In this document: positions 41,801-50,920 of the stretch, piece by piece
Position numbering within the stretch: position 1 is the first letter of the stretch
How the letters are laid out: every line of letters starts with the position of its first letter
Source of the DNA: JABWCK01 sp043822385
GTDB taxonomy: Archaea > Micrarchaeota > Micrarchaeia > Norongarragalinales > Norongarragalinaceae
DNA: 64,000 nt
Direction of reading: 5' to 3'
Assembly (NCBI GenBank): GCA_043822385.1
Contig: JBDRBT010000014.1
Coordinates: forward strand, 1-64,000
Translations under genes and position numbers: made by a program
The notes under the pieces: generated by a model
What the model was told of the DNA's origin: nothing
The model's input: only the letters and a program-made list of their open reading frames with translations
Databases searched by the model: none

Positions 41801-42808
41801 ATGAGTCAGATAAAAAAGCGGAAAGAAGAACACGTTGAAATAACACTCAAGAAAGACGTGGACTACAAACTAAAACGCACTGGCTTTAATGACGTAGAAT
41901 TATTGTATTACGCGTTGCCTGAAATTAATTACAAGGAAGTAAGCACGCAAACCAACTTTTTAGGATTCAAGCTGAAAGCACCACTATTAATTTCTTCAAT
42001 GACTGGAGGCTATGAAAAAGCAACGAAAATAAATCGCGATTTAGTTACTGCAGCGCAAGAAGAAGGAGTAATGGTTGGTTTGGGAAGCATGCGCGCAATG
42101 CTCAAGCACCCTGAGCTCTGGAAAACGTATTATTTCAAGAAGGAAGCGCCTAAAGCAATTGTTTTCGCTAACTTCGGCGCAGTGCAATTACTAGAGTATT
42201 CGCCAAAGCAAGTTAGTGACGCAGTCAAGAAAATCGAGGCAGATGGTTGCTTTATTCACTTGAATGCGTTGCAGGAAGTAATCCAGCCAGAAGGAGACAA
42301 AAACTGGCGCAACGTCCTTCAGAAAATAAGCAAGTTGTGCGACCATTCCGACTTCCCGATAATAATTAAAGAAGTAGGAGCAGGAATAAACGGGGAAATA
42401 GCGCGAGAACTCCAAGAAGCGGGAGTAAAAGCAATTGACGTTGCTGGAGCAGGAGGCACTAGTTGGACTGGCATTGAAGTACACAGGAACGGTGCTCCGG
42501 AAGGAAGTTATTACTGGGACTTCGGCATTCCAACTCTAAGTGCGTTAAGACAATGCAAGAAAACATGCTCGCTTCCATTAATAGCATCAGGCGGAATTCG
42601 AAGCGGACTAGATTGCGCTAAAGCAATTCGATTCGGCGCTGAATTATGCGGTGCAGCTAAACCCTTCTTGAAAGCGCAAGCCAAAAAAGGAAAAAAAGGA
42701 GTAGTGGAAGAAATTCAGTCATTCAAACGCGGTTTGGAAATAGCAATGTTCTTAACTAGAAGCAAAAACCTAGACCAATTACAAAGAGCTAAACTATTAA
42801 CAGACTAA
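41801..42808 (+). CDS. fni: Type 2 isopentenyl-diphosphate isomerase
   Basis: A 335-residue FMN/NADPH-dependent enzyme that interconverts IPP and DMAPP, giving the allylic primer for chain elongation. Landmarks are the N-terminal IKKRKEEHVEITLKKDV (about 3-19), the FMN-binding ISSMTGGYEKATKINRDL (about 65-82), GLGSMRAML, the IHLNALQEVIQPEGD loop carrying the acid/base Gln and Glu (about 150-165), and VAGAGGTSWTGIE (about 214-226). With GGPP synthase and the mevalonate genes, the pathway to the lipid C20 chain is complete in the window. Confidence 0.93.
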   Translation: MSQIKKRKEEHVEITLKKDVDYKLKRTGFNDVELLYYALPEINYKEVSTQTNFLGFKLKAPLLISSMTGGYEKATKINRDLVTAAQEEGVMVGLGSMRAMLKHPELWKTYYFKKEAPKAIVFANFGAVQLLEYSPKQVSDAVKKIEADGCFIHLNALQEVIQPEGDKNWRNVLQKISKLCDHSDFPIIIKEVGAGINGEIARELQEAGVKAIDVAGAGGTSWTGIEVHRNGAPEGSYYWDFGIPTLSALRQCKKTCSLPLIASGGIRSGLDCAKAIRFGAELCGAAKPFLKAQAKKGKKGVVEEIQSFKRGLEIAMFLTRSKNLDQLQRAKLLTD

Positions 42809-42850
42809 AGAAAAACAATTAAACTATTCGCAAGCATTACAATACTACTT

Positions 42851-44542
42851 ATGAATCTGGAAGAAACAATACGAAAACACGTTTTAAAAAACGCGTTCGA
42901 TTACGGTAAAGCGAGCGCGAGCAATGTTGCGGGTAAAGTAATTGCTGAAAACCCTGAAGCCAAGAAAGACTTGAAGGAAACAATGCGTTTGATTCAAAAA
43001 GAAATAAAACGCGTTTCAACTCTAAGCAAGCAAGAAATAGAAAAAGAACTAGAAACTCATTCTTTTGAAGAAAAAAAAGTAGTGGAAAAAAAACTCAAGT
43101 TAGACGATTGTATTGAAGGAAAAGTAGTTACTCGTTTCCTGCCTGAACCAAATGGTTACTTGCACTTGGGTCACGCTAAAGCCTTTTTCTTAAACAACCA
43201 GCTCGCGAAAGACTGGAACGGCAGAATACTATTGCGTTTTGATGACACTAACCCTGAAGCTGAATCGCAAGAATTCGTTGAAGCTATTCGCGAAGGCTTA
43301 GAGTGGTTGGGTGCTGAATTTCAAGGCGAGAGTTTTGCTTCAGACTCCATGCCCGAGTTATACGCTTACGCGGGAAAACTAATTGAAAAAGAAAGCGCTT
43401 TCATTTGCAATTGCTCGAAGGAAACAATGAGCGAGAAAAGAAGAAAACAAGAAACTTGCGCATGCAGGAAAAAAACAAAACAAGAAAACCAAGCAGAATG
43501 GAAAAAAATGGTTGAAGGCGAGTTAGAGGAAGGCGAAGCAACACTTCGTTTGAAAGGCGACTTGACTTCGTTGAATACAGTAATGCGTGACCCCGTGTTA
43601 TTCAGAATAATAAAAAAGAAGCATTACCGACAAGGAGAAAAATATTCTTGCTGGCCTACTTACGATTTTGAAGCATGCATTCTAGACTCATTGACGGGAG
43701 TAACGCACGCTTTACGCAGCAAGGAATACGAACTCCGAGACGAATTATACTACAAAATTTTAGAAGAATTAGGGTTACGCAAACCAGTTTTATACGATTT
43801 TTCACGATTAAACCTTAAGGGAACTGTTTTGAGTAAAAGGCTAATCAAACCGTTAATTGAGGAAAAGAAAGTATGGGGCTGGGACGACCCTCGCTTACCC
43901 ACGTTATTCGGCTTGCGAAGGCGCGGCATTCAGCCTGAAGCTATTCGCAAGTTTGTTTTGAGCTTTGGGTTAAGTAAAGTAGAAAGCGAGCCAGATTGGG
44001 AAGCATTACTAGTTGAAAACAGACGGCTTCTTGAAGGGGAAGCAGAACACTATTTCGCGGTTGAAAACCCGGTTAGAGTAACAATCAAAAACACGCCAGC
44101 ATCAAGCGGTTTACGCTTGAAGAAACACCCTTTGCTAGACAAGGGAACTAGATTCATTAAAGTAAAAAGCGAGGTATTCATAGCTAAAAAAGATTTCGAC
44201 GAATTAAAAGAAGGCAGTGAATTCAGGTTGAAAGACTACTTGAACTGCATAATTCAAGAAAAAAAGAAGGATTCAGCTTTACTAAAATACTCGGGAAAAG
44301 AAGCAAACCCAGGAATAAAAAAAATACAATGGGTTTCAACAGAAGGCGCTATTTCATGCGAATTAATTGAATTAAATAACTTGTTTGAAAACAACGAATT
44401 CAATACGCGTAGTTTAACGTCAAGGAAAGCATTCTGCGAAAAAGAATGCGTTAACTTGCAGGAAAACGCAGTAATTCAATTCGAGAGAATTGGCTTCTGC
44501 AAGCTAGACGACAAAAACAAAATGCGGTTTATAATAATCTAG
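42851..44542 (+). CDS. gltX: Glutamyl-tRNA synthetase, archaeal type
   Basis: A 563-residue class I synthetase. The HIGH motif reads HLGH in EPNGYLHLGHAKAF (about 96-109), and the KMSKS-equivalent is LSKRLIKPLI near residue 332. A zinc-finger-like insertion has Cys at CNC and CACR (about 191-215). The N-terminal helical extension (1-90) and the lack of a bacterial-type C-terminus mark the archaeal GluRS/GlnRS lineage. Charging glutamate onto tRNA-Glu, and on to tRNA-Gln through GatDE, is the usual role. Convergent overlap of 4 bp with the next gene. Confidence 0.93.
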   Translation: MNLEETIRKHVLKNAFDYGKASASNVAGKVIAENPEAKKDLKETMRLIQKEIKRVSTLSKQEIEKELETHSFEEKKVVEKKLKLDDCIEGKVVTRFLPEPNGYLHLGHAKAFFLNNQLAKDWNGRILLRFDDTNPEAESQEFVEAIREGLEWLGAEFQGESFASDSMPELYAYAGKLIEKESAFICNCSKETMSEKRRKQETCACRKKTKQENQAEWKKMVEGELEEGEATLRLKGDLTSLNTVMRDPVLFRIIKKKHYRQGEKYSCWPTYDFEACILDSLTGVTHALRSKEYELRDELYYKILEELGLRKPVLYDFSRLNLKGTVLSKRLIKPLIEEKKVWGWDDPRLPTLFGLRRRGIQPEAIRKFVLSFGLSKVESEPDWEALLVENRRLLEGEAEHYFAVENPVRVTIKNTPASSGLRLKKHPLLDKGTRFIKVKSEVFIAKKDFDELKEGSEFRLKDYLNCIIQEKKKDSALLKYSGKEANPGIKKIQWVSTEGAISCELIELNNLFENNEFNTRSLTSRKAFCEKECVNLQENAVIQFERIGFCKLDDKNKMRFIII

Positions 44543-44778
44543 CGTCTTTTTTTCCTAGCCGGGCGAGCAACTGGCTTAGCGCTCAAAGCACGATTTACAG
44601 CTGGACTCTGCAGCAACAAAGCACCCATTAAGAAAATAGTCCACCACAAGCCCATTTCATACAAATTCATTGTGGGTTGAATACCGTTAACGAAATTAAT
44701 TAGATTCACTAACTGCGTTCCCACTAAAAACGCGCCCATAGTGAACACCATTACCTTAGCAAAAATTTCTCCTCTCAA
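44539..44778 (-). CDS. Small membrane protein with a basic tail
   Basis: A 79-residue protein with two hydrophobic segments (about 9-24 and 44-58) and a C-terminal Arg/Lys/Pro tail (ARPARKKRR). Conventional in-to-out topology would put the basic tail inside. Its ATG is behind GGAG (TGGGAGGAGAT), which supports expression. It is convergent with gltX and divergent from the ribosomal protein genes. No family recognised. Confidence 0.55.
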   Translation of the reverse strand: MRGEIFAKVMVFTMGAFLVGTQLVNLINFVNGIQPTMNLYEMGLWWTIFLMGALLLQSPAVNRALSAKPVARPARKKRR

Positions 44779-44941
44779 AAAAATCTCCTCCCAACTATTG
44801 AAAAATCAAAAAACATTACTCACTTGGTTTTTAAATTAATGCGCTTGCAAACTCTTTTAAACGCTTTCTCGCATTAACTATTCTTACTCTTTTTTTAAGA
44901 ATTCAATGAACTATTGGGATAAAACCCGGAATGGTGAGAAA

Positions 44942-45385
44942 ATGAAAGCATATATTGAAAAGGAAACGCCTAAAGACGTGCAACAAAAAGCACTAGAATT
45001 ACTCGAGAAAGCAAGACAAAGCGGCGGAAGGCTTCGCAAGGGAACTAATGAAGCAACTAAAGCAATAGAAAGAAGCGAAGCACGCGTAGTAGTAATAGCA
45101 GGAGACGTAGATCCTGAAGAAATAGTAATGCACTTACCTATACTAAGCAAAGAAAAAGGAATTTCTTTTTGTTTTGTTGACACTAAAATAGAATTAGGGA
45201 AAGCTGCAGGGTTAGGTGTTGGAACTTCAGCAGTAGCTTTAGGTTCACCTGGTTCTGCTGAAAACGAGTTGAAGGAATTAATTGAAAAACTAGGTGGACA
45301 AAAATTAATGCCTGCAGCAAAACCTGCTGTAAAAGCAATTAAACCCAAGAAAACTACTACTAAAAAGAAAAAGGAAGAAGAGTGA
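44942..45385 (+). CDS. rpl7ae: Ribosomal protein eL8/L7Ae
   Basis: The best start is ATG 44942 behind GGTGAG, giving 147 residues (the 44906 ATG adds 12 residues). L7Ae binds kink-turns in 23S rRNA, box C/D and H/ACA RNAs and RNase P. The core motifs RKGTNEATKAIERSEARVVVIAGDVDPEEIVMHLPIL and AAGLGVGTSAVAL are present. The C-terminus (about 120-147) has a Lys-rich, unconserved tail. It heads an operon of eS28, eL24 and valS. Confidence 0.96.
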   Translation: MKAYIEKETPKDVQQKALELLEKARQSGGRLRKGTNEATKAIERSEARVVVIAGDVDPEEIVMHLPILSKEKGISFCFVDTKIELGKAAGLGVGTSAVALGSPGSAENELKELIEKLGGQKLMPAAKPAVKAIKPKKTTTKKKKEEE

Positions 45386-45390
45386 ATTAA

Positions 45391-45651
45391 ATGGCTGACG
45401 AAAAAAAAGAGCAACCAAAAGAAGCAGAACCAGTTTACGCTGGACTCGGTTATCCTGCAGAAGTAGTTGAAATAATTGGTAAAACGGGTGTTTTCGGTGA
45501 AATAAACCAAGTAATGTGTAAAGTCTTAGATGGAAGAGACCGAGGCAGAGTAATTCGAAGAAACATTAAGGGACCAATTAAAAAAGGCGATTTCTTAATG
45601 CTGATTGAAACAGAACGAGAATCCAAGCCATTGAAAAACAAGAGGAAATGA
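45391..45651 (+). CDS. rps28e: 30S ribosomal protein eS28
   Basis: An 86-residue protein with the family core EVVEIIGKTGVFGEINQVMCKVLDGRDRGRVIRRNIKGP and a C-terminal strand. It has about 15 acidic and Lys-rich residues at the N-terminus beyond the usual form. It is 5 bp after L7Ae and followed by eL24, the usual archaeal order. Confidence 0.96.
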   Translation: MADEKKEQPKEAEPVYAGLGYPAEVVEIIGKTGVFGEINQVMCKVLDGRDRGRVIRRNIKGPIKKGDFLMLIETERESKPLKNKRK

Positions 45652-45655
45652 AAAT

Positions 45656-45814
45656 ATGAAGTGTTCTTATTGCAACCAAGAATATCCTACTGGAACTGGC
45701 TTCACGATTTACAAGAAAGCAGGCACTGCAGCTAATTACTGTGGCAAGAAATGCTTTACTAACTCCAACAAGAGAAAAACAACAAAATGGATTAAGAAAA
45801 CCAAAAAGAAATAA
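45656..45814 (+). CDS. rpl24e: 50S ribosomal protein eL24
   Basis: ATG 45656 to TAA 45814 encodes 52 residues. The start MKCSYCNQEYPTGTGFTIYKK and NYCGKKCFTNSNKRKTTKWIKK show the two Cys pairs of the eL24 zinc finger and the basic tail. Too short to be picked by length filters, but the sequence is unambiguous and the spacing of 4 bp from eS28 is as expected. In many archaea ndk and infB follow; here valS does. Confidence 0.97.
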   Translation: MKCSYCNQEYPTGTGFTIYKKAGTAANYCGKKCFTNSNKRKTTKWIKKTKKK

Positions 45815-45833
45815 GTCTTTAGGGTAAAAACTA

Positions 45834-48173
45834 ATGTTAGCGGGAAAACTAGATTTCAAAGCTATTCAAGACAAGTGGGTTAAAGAATGGCCTGACGAAT
45901 TATACAAATTCAAAGGCGACTTGAAGAAAGAACCATTCATTATTGATTCACCGCCACCTTTTCCAACTGGAGAATTTCACGCTGGACACGTTTTGAACTG
46001 GTGTTACATTGATTTTACCGCCAGGTTCAAGAGAATGAACGGCTTCGACGTGTTGTTTCCTCAAGGATGGGACTGCCACGGCTTTCCAACTGAAGTAAAA
46101 GTAGAAAAAAAATACGGGAAAAAACTATCTAGACAAGAATTTTACGCTAAATGCATTGAATGGAGTCACGAAGTAATTGCTTCAATGAAAAGCCAAATGC
46201 ACGAATTAGGCTTATCCATAGACTGGAGCAAGGAATACAAAACTATTGACGACGAATACAAAGCAAAAGTACAGTTGTCAGTACTAAAAATGTTCGGTAA
46301 AGGCCTAGTGTACAAAGGAAACGCGCCAGTATTATGGTGCACGCACTGCAAGAGCGCAATAGCTAAAGCAGAAACTGAAGAATTAGATAAAGAAACCCTC
46401 CTTAACTACTTGAATTTTAAAACGCCGTTAGGACAATTACCAATAGCAACCACTCGACCAGAACTACTGCACGCTTGCGTTGCAGTAGCAATACACCCCG
46501 GTGACGAGCGTTACAAAAACTTGAATGGTGAAAAAGCAACAACGCCGTTAGGAAAAGAAGTACCAATAATAATTGATGCAGACGTAGACAAAGACTTTGG
46601 TTCAGGAGCAGTAATGATATGCAGCTTCGGAGACAAACAAGACGTAATATGGATTAATAGACACAATTTGCCAGTAATTCAAGGAATGAGTGAAGACGGT
46701 AAAATAATTAATTCAGAATTAACCGGAGGACTAAAAGCAAAAGACGCTCGAGAAAAACTCCTTGAGTTATTTAAAGAAAAAAAAGTGCTTACTAAACAAG
46801 AAAAAATAAAACAAACAGTGAAAATACACGACCGGTGCAAACACGAAATAGAATTACTAGAATCAATCCAGTGGTTCATTAAACTAAAGGACAAGAAAGA
46901 ATACTTCATTGATATTGGAAACAAAATGTACTGGTACCCATCTTACTATCATCAGACGTACAACGATTGGGTTAATGGCTTGGAATGGGATTGGTGTATT
47001 TCCAGGCAAAGAATATTCGGAATACCCTTGCCTTTCTGGACTTGCGATTCATGCGGGAAAATAATTCCAGCTAGCGAAAAAGAACTACCAATAGACCCAA
47101 CTCAAACAAAGAAAAAATGCAGGTGCGGAGAAAACGCTACTGGAGTTGAAAGTGTTTTCGACGGCTGGATAGACTCAAGCATTACTCCACTAATAGTAAC
47201 CGGCTGGCCTAAAGACTCGTTTAAAGATTATTACCCGACAACAATGAGGCCTCAAGGAAGCGATATTATTCGCACTTGGGCGTTCTACACTGCATTCAGG
47301 TGTTTTGAATTAACCGGGCAACCTCCCTTTAAAGACATTGTAATAAACGGAATGGTTACGGGTCAAGACGGCAAAAAAATGAGCAAGAGTCTAGGTAACT
47401 ACATTGAAGCAAAAGACGTACTCAAAAAATACGGGGCTGACGCATTAAGACAATGGGCCGCGTTAGCAGGAGCTACAGGTAAAGATAACGCATTCAGACT
47501 GCAAGACTTGCAATACGCTCAAGCATTCATTACTAAATTATGGAATGCAAGCAAATTCGTTTCAATTGCAACTAGCGACTACGAACACAAAAAAGCAGAA
47601 AAAACAATGGTTGACAAGTGGATTCTAGCAAAATTAAATGAAGCCAACAAGAAAGCCACAGCTTGCTTGAAGGAATACGATTATTACGGTGCATTAACTG
47701 CGATTCAAGCCTTTTTCTGGCACGATTATTGCGATTATTACTTAGAAGACGTTAAATACCGCATTTACGACGACAAAAACAAGCAAGCAGCACAAGCAAC
47801 ATTGAAAGAAGTATTAGACACAAGCTTGAAATTATTAGCGCCTTTTGCGCCATTCATAACTGAAGAAGTATACTCGCAAACTAACAAAAAAAGCATTCAC
47901 TCAACAGAATGGCCTGCAGCAAATAATGAAGATGCAGACAAAGAAACAATGCAGACAATAGAGGATTTTCACAAAATAGTTTCAATAATAAGACAATTTA
48001 AAACTAAAAACAACGTTTCGTTATCAACTCAAATAGAAACAATAAGCATTACCGGACCAGAAACACAAATAAAAAGATTAGCAGACGTTATCGAAGACTT
48101 AAAAGGCGTGCTTAAAGCAAGCAATGTAAACTTCAAGGAGGGAGAAGAGTTAACTGCTGAAGCAAGCAGGTAG
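45834..48173 (+). CDS. valS: Valyl-tRNA synthetase
   Basis: A 779-residue class I synthetase that charges tRNA-Val. HIGH reads HAGH in FPTGEFHAGHVLNW (about 41-54), and KMSKS is exact in GQDGKKMSKSLGNY (about 510-523). Between them are the editing domain (about 185-310: TTRPELLHACVAVAIHP), the CISRQRIFGIPLPFW signature, and zinc-binding Cys at CTHC (about 169) and CDSCGKI...CRCG (about 403-430). GSDIIRTWAFYTAF (about 481) completes the Val/Ile type pattern. The anticodon-binding domain and a short C-terminus fit archaeal ValRS. Confidence 0.94.
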   Translation: MLAGKLDFKAIQDKWVKEWPDELYKFKGDLKKEPFIIDSPPPFPTGEFHAGHVLNWCYIDFTARFKRMNGFDVLFPQGWDCHGFPTEVKVEKKYGKKLSRQEFYAKCIEWSHEVIASMKSQMHELGLSIDWSKEYKTIDDEYKAKVQLSVLKMFGKGLVYKGNAPVLWCTHCKSAIAKAETEELDKETLLNYLNFKTPLGQLPIATTRPELLHACVAVAIHPGDERYKNLNGEKATTPLGKEVPIIIDADVDKDFGSGAVMICSFGDKQDVIWINRHNLPVIQGMSEDGKIINSELTGGLKAKDAREKLLELFKEKKVLTKQEKIKQTVKIHDRCKHEIELLESIQWFIKLKDKKEYFIDIGNKMYWYPSYYHQTYNDWVNGLEWDWCISRQRIFGIPLPFWTCDSCGKIIPASEKELPIDPTQTKKKCRCGENATGVESVFDGWIDSSITPLIVTGWPKDSFKDYYPTTMRPQGSDIIRTWAFYTAFRCFELTGQPPFKDIVINGMVTGQDGKKMSKSLGNYIEAKDVLKKYGADALRQWAALAGATGKDNAFRLQDLQYAQAFITKLWNASKFVSIATSDYEHKKAEKTMVDKWILAKLNEANKKATACLKEYDYYGALTAIQAFFWHDYCDYYLEDVKYRIYDDKNKQAAQATLKEVLDTSLKLLAPFAPFITEEVYSQTNKKSIHSTEWPAANNEDADKETMQTIEDFHKIVSIIRQFKTKNNVSLSTQIETISITGPETQIKRLADVIEDLKGVLKASNVNFKEGEELTAEASR

Positions 48174-48247
48174 TAAACGTTTTTAAACAAATCAAGGCAT
48201 TATTAATTGCCTTATTATTTGAATTTTGAGAGGGCTAGTGTTATTAA

Positions 48248-48700
48248 ATGGCTAGATTACATTCACGCAAAAAAGGAAAAAGCGGTTCTAAAAAACCAGC
48301 TTCCAGCAATCTTACTAAAGTATTAAAGATCAAAAAGGAAGAAGTAGAAGAACTAATTGAAAAACTAGCAAAAGAAGGACGAAAACCAGAAGAAATGGGC
48401 CAAATACTAAGAGACCAACACGGCATTCCTTCAGTTAAAGAAATAACTGGAAAAACAATGCAACAAGTACTCAAAGAAAAAAAACTAGAACCTAAATACC
48501 CAAGTGACTTGCTTAATTTGATTACCAGAGCAGTAAAAATGAGAAAACACTTGAAAGACAACCGTACAGATACGTCAAATAAAGTAAAGTTAGTTCACGT
48601 TGAATCGAAAATAAAAAGACTCGTTCGTTATTACAGGGGCAACAAGCTTCCAAAAGACTGGGTATACAATCCTGAAGAAGCTGCGTTGATAGTAAAGTGA
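48248..48700 (+). CDS. rps15: 30S ribosomal protein uS15
   Basis: A 150-residue protein of the archaeal/eukaryotic form, with an N-terminal extension (MARLHSRKKGKSGSKKP) and helices with EMGQILRDQHGIPSVKEITGK, DLLNLITRAVKMRKHLKDNRTDTSNKVKLVHVESKIKRLVRYYRGNKLPKDWVYNP. It binds 16S rRNA helix 22-24 early in assembly. The 74-bp gap after valS is AT-rich; a separate promoter is likely. Confidence 0.96.
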   Translation: MARLHSRKKGKSGSKKPASSNLTKVLKIKKEEVEELIEKLAKEGRKPEEMGQILRDQHGIPSVKEITGKTMQQVLKEKKLEPKYPSDLLNLITRAVKMRKHLKDNRTDTSNKVKLVHVESKIKRLVRYYRGNKLPKDWVYNPEEAALIVK

Positions 48701-48704
48701 TTTA

Positions 48705-49379
48705 ATGGCTAATACTGAATTCAAGAAAAAAAACATTGACACGTGGAAAACCAAAAACTGGTATACAACCATAGCGCCAAAATTCTTAGGCGAAGTGCAA
48801 ACCACAAACATGGTGCCAGCAGGTGAAGAATCAACACTAATGAACCGCGTTTTAAAACTACCGCTAAAAGAAATAACGCACGACATTAAACACATTTACA
48901 CTACAATAAAACTACGAGTTTACGAAACTAGAGACAAGAAAGCATTCACTAAATACATTGGACATTTTATGGCGAACGAATACATAAGCACGCTAATACG
49001 CAGAGGTAGAGATGCATTAGACATAGTGATACCAACCAAGTCAAAAGACGGCGTTGAATTCGTAATAAAAGCAGTAATAATAACTAATTCAAGATGCAGC
49101 GGAAAACAAAAGAAATCATTGAGAAACGCATTCAAACAAGAAGTATTGAATATAGCAAAAGAATCTGAATTCGCTGAATTCGTCAGGCAAGTATTATTCA
49201 ATCAATTTATTCAAACCATTCACAAGAAAATAAACAAGATAGCGCCAATAAGAAGAATAGAAATAACTAAAGTTGAATTAACCGAAGTATTCGATGTAGA
49301 AGAAACAATGGACGTACCCACTCTTAAAAAAGAAGTAAAAGAAGAAAAGCCAGTTGAAACTGAAGAATCACCTAATTAA
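48705..49379 (+). CDS. rps3ae: 30S ribosomal protein eS1 (S3Ae)
   Basis: A 224-residue protein starting 4 bp after uS15. The signature WKTKNWYTTIAPKFLGE (about 10-26) and the following KHIYTTIKLRVYETRDKKAFTKYIGH and RRIEITKVELTEV identify eS1. The C-terminus is a 35-residue charged tail. It overlaps the convergent DUF3179 gene by 12 bp. Confidence 0.95.
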   Translation: MANTEFKKKNIDTWKTKNWYTTIAPKFLGEVQTTNMVPAGEESTLMNRVLKLPLKEITHDIKHIYTTIKLRVYETRDKKAFTKYIGHFMANEYISTLIRRGRDALDIVIPTKSKDGVEFVIKAVIITNSRCSGKQKKSLRNAFKQEVLNIAKESEFAEFVRQVLFNQFIQTIHKKINKIAPIRRIEITKVELTEVFDVEETMDVPTLKKEVKEEKPVETEESPN

Positions 49380-50528
49380 GCTAGTTTCAGGGTAAAGCAT
49401 ACTCCAAGTAAACCAGTACGAAACCATTGACGAGATTTCAAGTAATTCAACTCCCTTGAACGAAGTTGATTTAATTGCTTTACCGTCAAAATTCCATGAA
49501 CTCTTGCTTTTAGAATCAAACAAAGAAGAATTTTGAACAAAAAACAACAATTCAGTGCCATTAACCACTCGATCAAATACTCGCGTCTCGTTAGTAACCG
49601 GGTTCCTTAAAACAAGAAGCTTTTCTCCATTAAACTCGTCATTCAAAACCACAGGAATAACCGATACTTTGTAAGCGCGGTAATAATCTCCAGAATTAAT
49701 TCCAAGCACAACTTCCTTAGCTCTCAAACGCAAATCCCGATTTGATGGCTCAAAGAAAATTCGCTCGTTAGACTCGTAATCACCATAAGGATACTGGTTA
49801 TAAGGCAAATCCGTGTTTTCAGGCGCAAGTAATACTTTAGAATCATTATGTAAAACAAGCCAGTCACTCATTTTCATTAACTGCAAAGGAACGCGATCTA
49901 GCTTGCTTCCAGACAACTCGCCTTTAATTGCTAAACCAGTAAACTGGTGCCATAAAGACAAAGACGCTGAATCAACTAACAACAAGTTGTTCTTGAAAAC
50001 GTAGTCAGAAACCTCGAAAACAACGGTTTTCCCGTTCAAAACGCGTTTGAACGCAACGCGAGTAAAACAAGCAGGAGAAAATGAAACAACTATCGGCACG
50101 CCGTTAGCTTCATCATTAACTACTTGATGCCAATTCATTATACTCAAAGGATACGCTTTAGCTACTCCGCTGAAATTCAAACCCAAAATAAGGGCTTCAC
50201 CATTTAAATTCAAATTACTTGCTTTAGCAAACTTAGGCCACGTAATTGCGTTAGTACTACTGAAAGGAATAAAAGTATTCAAAGGAACTAAGTGTTTTAC
50301 TCCACTAGATTCTTTAAAAACAAACTCGTTTTCGTGCGGAATTAATTCCTGAGGTTCGGCAACCTTGATGTCAGGAGTTGGTTGTGGCGTGAAAACAGGC
50401 GTAACACTAAACGAAGGAATAGGTAAAGTCCGGTTTTGGTTGTCTATTGACTGGTTAGAATCAGAAGGAGCGTATTCAACGCAGCCAAGCAACAAAACAA
50501 AGCAAGCGAAGAAAAAAAAGTATTTCAT
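49368..50528 (-). CDS. DUF3179-domain surface lipoprotein
   Basis: A 386-residue protein with a lipoprotein signal (VLLLGC, Cys16) and a Pro/Thr linker. The DUF3179 pattern follows at about 115-210: GEALILGLNFSGVAKAYPLSIMNWHQVVNDEANG, the SFSPACFTRVAF Cys-containing motif, and LSLWHQFTG. The family occurs in halophilic and other archaea and bacteria, with no known reaction; a conserved His and Cys suggest metal binding. The C-terminal half (about 230-386) repeats a DUF3179-like set of strands. It lies downstream of two small membrane genes on the same strand. Confidence 0.8.
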   Translation of the reverse strand: MKYFFFFACFVLLLGCVEYAPSDSNQSIDNQNRTLPIPSFSVTPVFTPQPTPDIKVAEPQELIPHENEFVFKESSGVKHLVPLNTFIPFSSTNAITWPKFAKASNLNLNGEALILGLNFSGVAKAYPLSIMNWHQVVNDEANGVPIVVSFSPACFTRVAFKRVLNGKTVVFEVSDYVFKNNLLLVDSASLSLWHQFTGLAIKGELSGSKLDRVPLQLMKMSDWLVLHNDSKVLLAPENTDLPYNQYPYGDYESNERIFFEPSNRDLRLRAKEVVLGINSGDYYRAYKVSVIPVVLNDEFNGEKLLVLRNPVTNETRVFDRVVNGTELLFFVQNSSLFDSKSKSSWNFDGKAIKSTSFKGVELLEISSMVSYWFTWSMLYPETSLIR

Positions 50529-50566
50529 TGCAAGAAATAACTACACGCAAGTAGTTTAAGTTTATT

Positions 50567-50737
50567 CTATGGCTCTATGAAAAGCAAAACGTAAAGCAAA
50601 AACAAGAGTACTATAACCAAACCAGGATTTCCAGCGAAATCCCCGAAAAACCAAAGCACTTGTTGTTTTATTGACGCAAAGAACGCAATGAAAAACAATA
50701 ATAAAACCAAGTTTAGTAGAGTAAGCGTAAAAAGCAT
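50567..50737 (-). CDS. Small membrane protein (56 residues)
   Basis: ATG 50737 to TAG 50567-50569. Nearly all hydrophobic: a segment at residues 3-21, a short polar turn with KQQVLWFFGDFAGNPG, and a second segment at 38-53. It follows the small gene at 50771 by 33 bp and precedes the DUF3179 gene by 38 bp, so one transcript from the TrmB gene is likely. No family recognised. Confidence 0.5.
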   Translation of the reverse strand: MLFTLTLLNLVLLLFFIAFFASIKQQVLWFFGDFAGNPGLVIVLLFLLYVLLFIEP

Positions 50738-50770
50738 ATGCTAAAATAATGCATAAAAATAGTTTTTAAG

Positions 50771-50920
50771 TTATTCGGGTTCAGAGTTAATTAAATACTC
50801 TAACCGTTTGAAACTGTCTTTCCTGCACTTGAAAAACAAGTAAACCCCGAAAACAACGACTAAAGATAAGAAAAAGTAAAACCAACTCAAAAAGTCTAGG
50901 AAATCCAAAAACAAGCTCAC
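50771..50920 (-). CDS. Small membrane protein (49 residues)
   Basis: GTG 50920 to TAA 50771-50773. One hydrophobic segment spans about residues 9-30 (FLSWFYFFLSLVVVFGVYLFF), then a basic and acidic C-terminus. Its GTG directly abuts the TrmB stop (TAG-GTG), indicating translational coupling. No family recognised. Confidence 0.5.
   Translation of the reverse strand: MSLFLDFLDFLSWFYFFLSLVVVFGVYLFFKCRKDSFKRLEYLINSEPE

Noticed and set aside
44860..44941. Kink-turn in the leader of L7Ae (autoregulation known in some archaea)
   Set aside because: I could not draw a stem with tandem G.A pairs flanked by a 3-nt bulge from the visible sequence.
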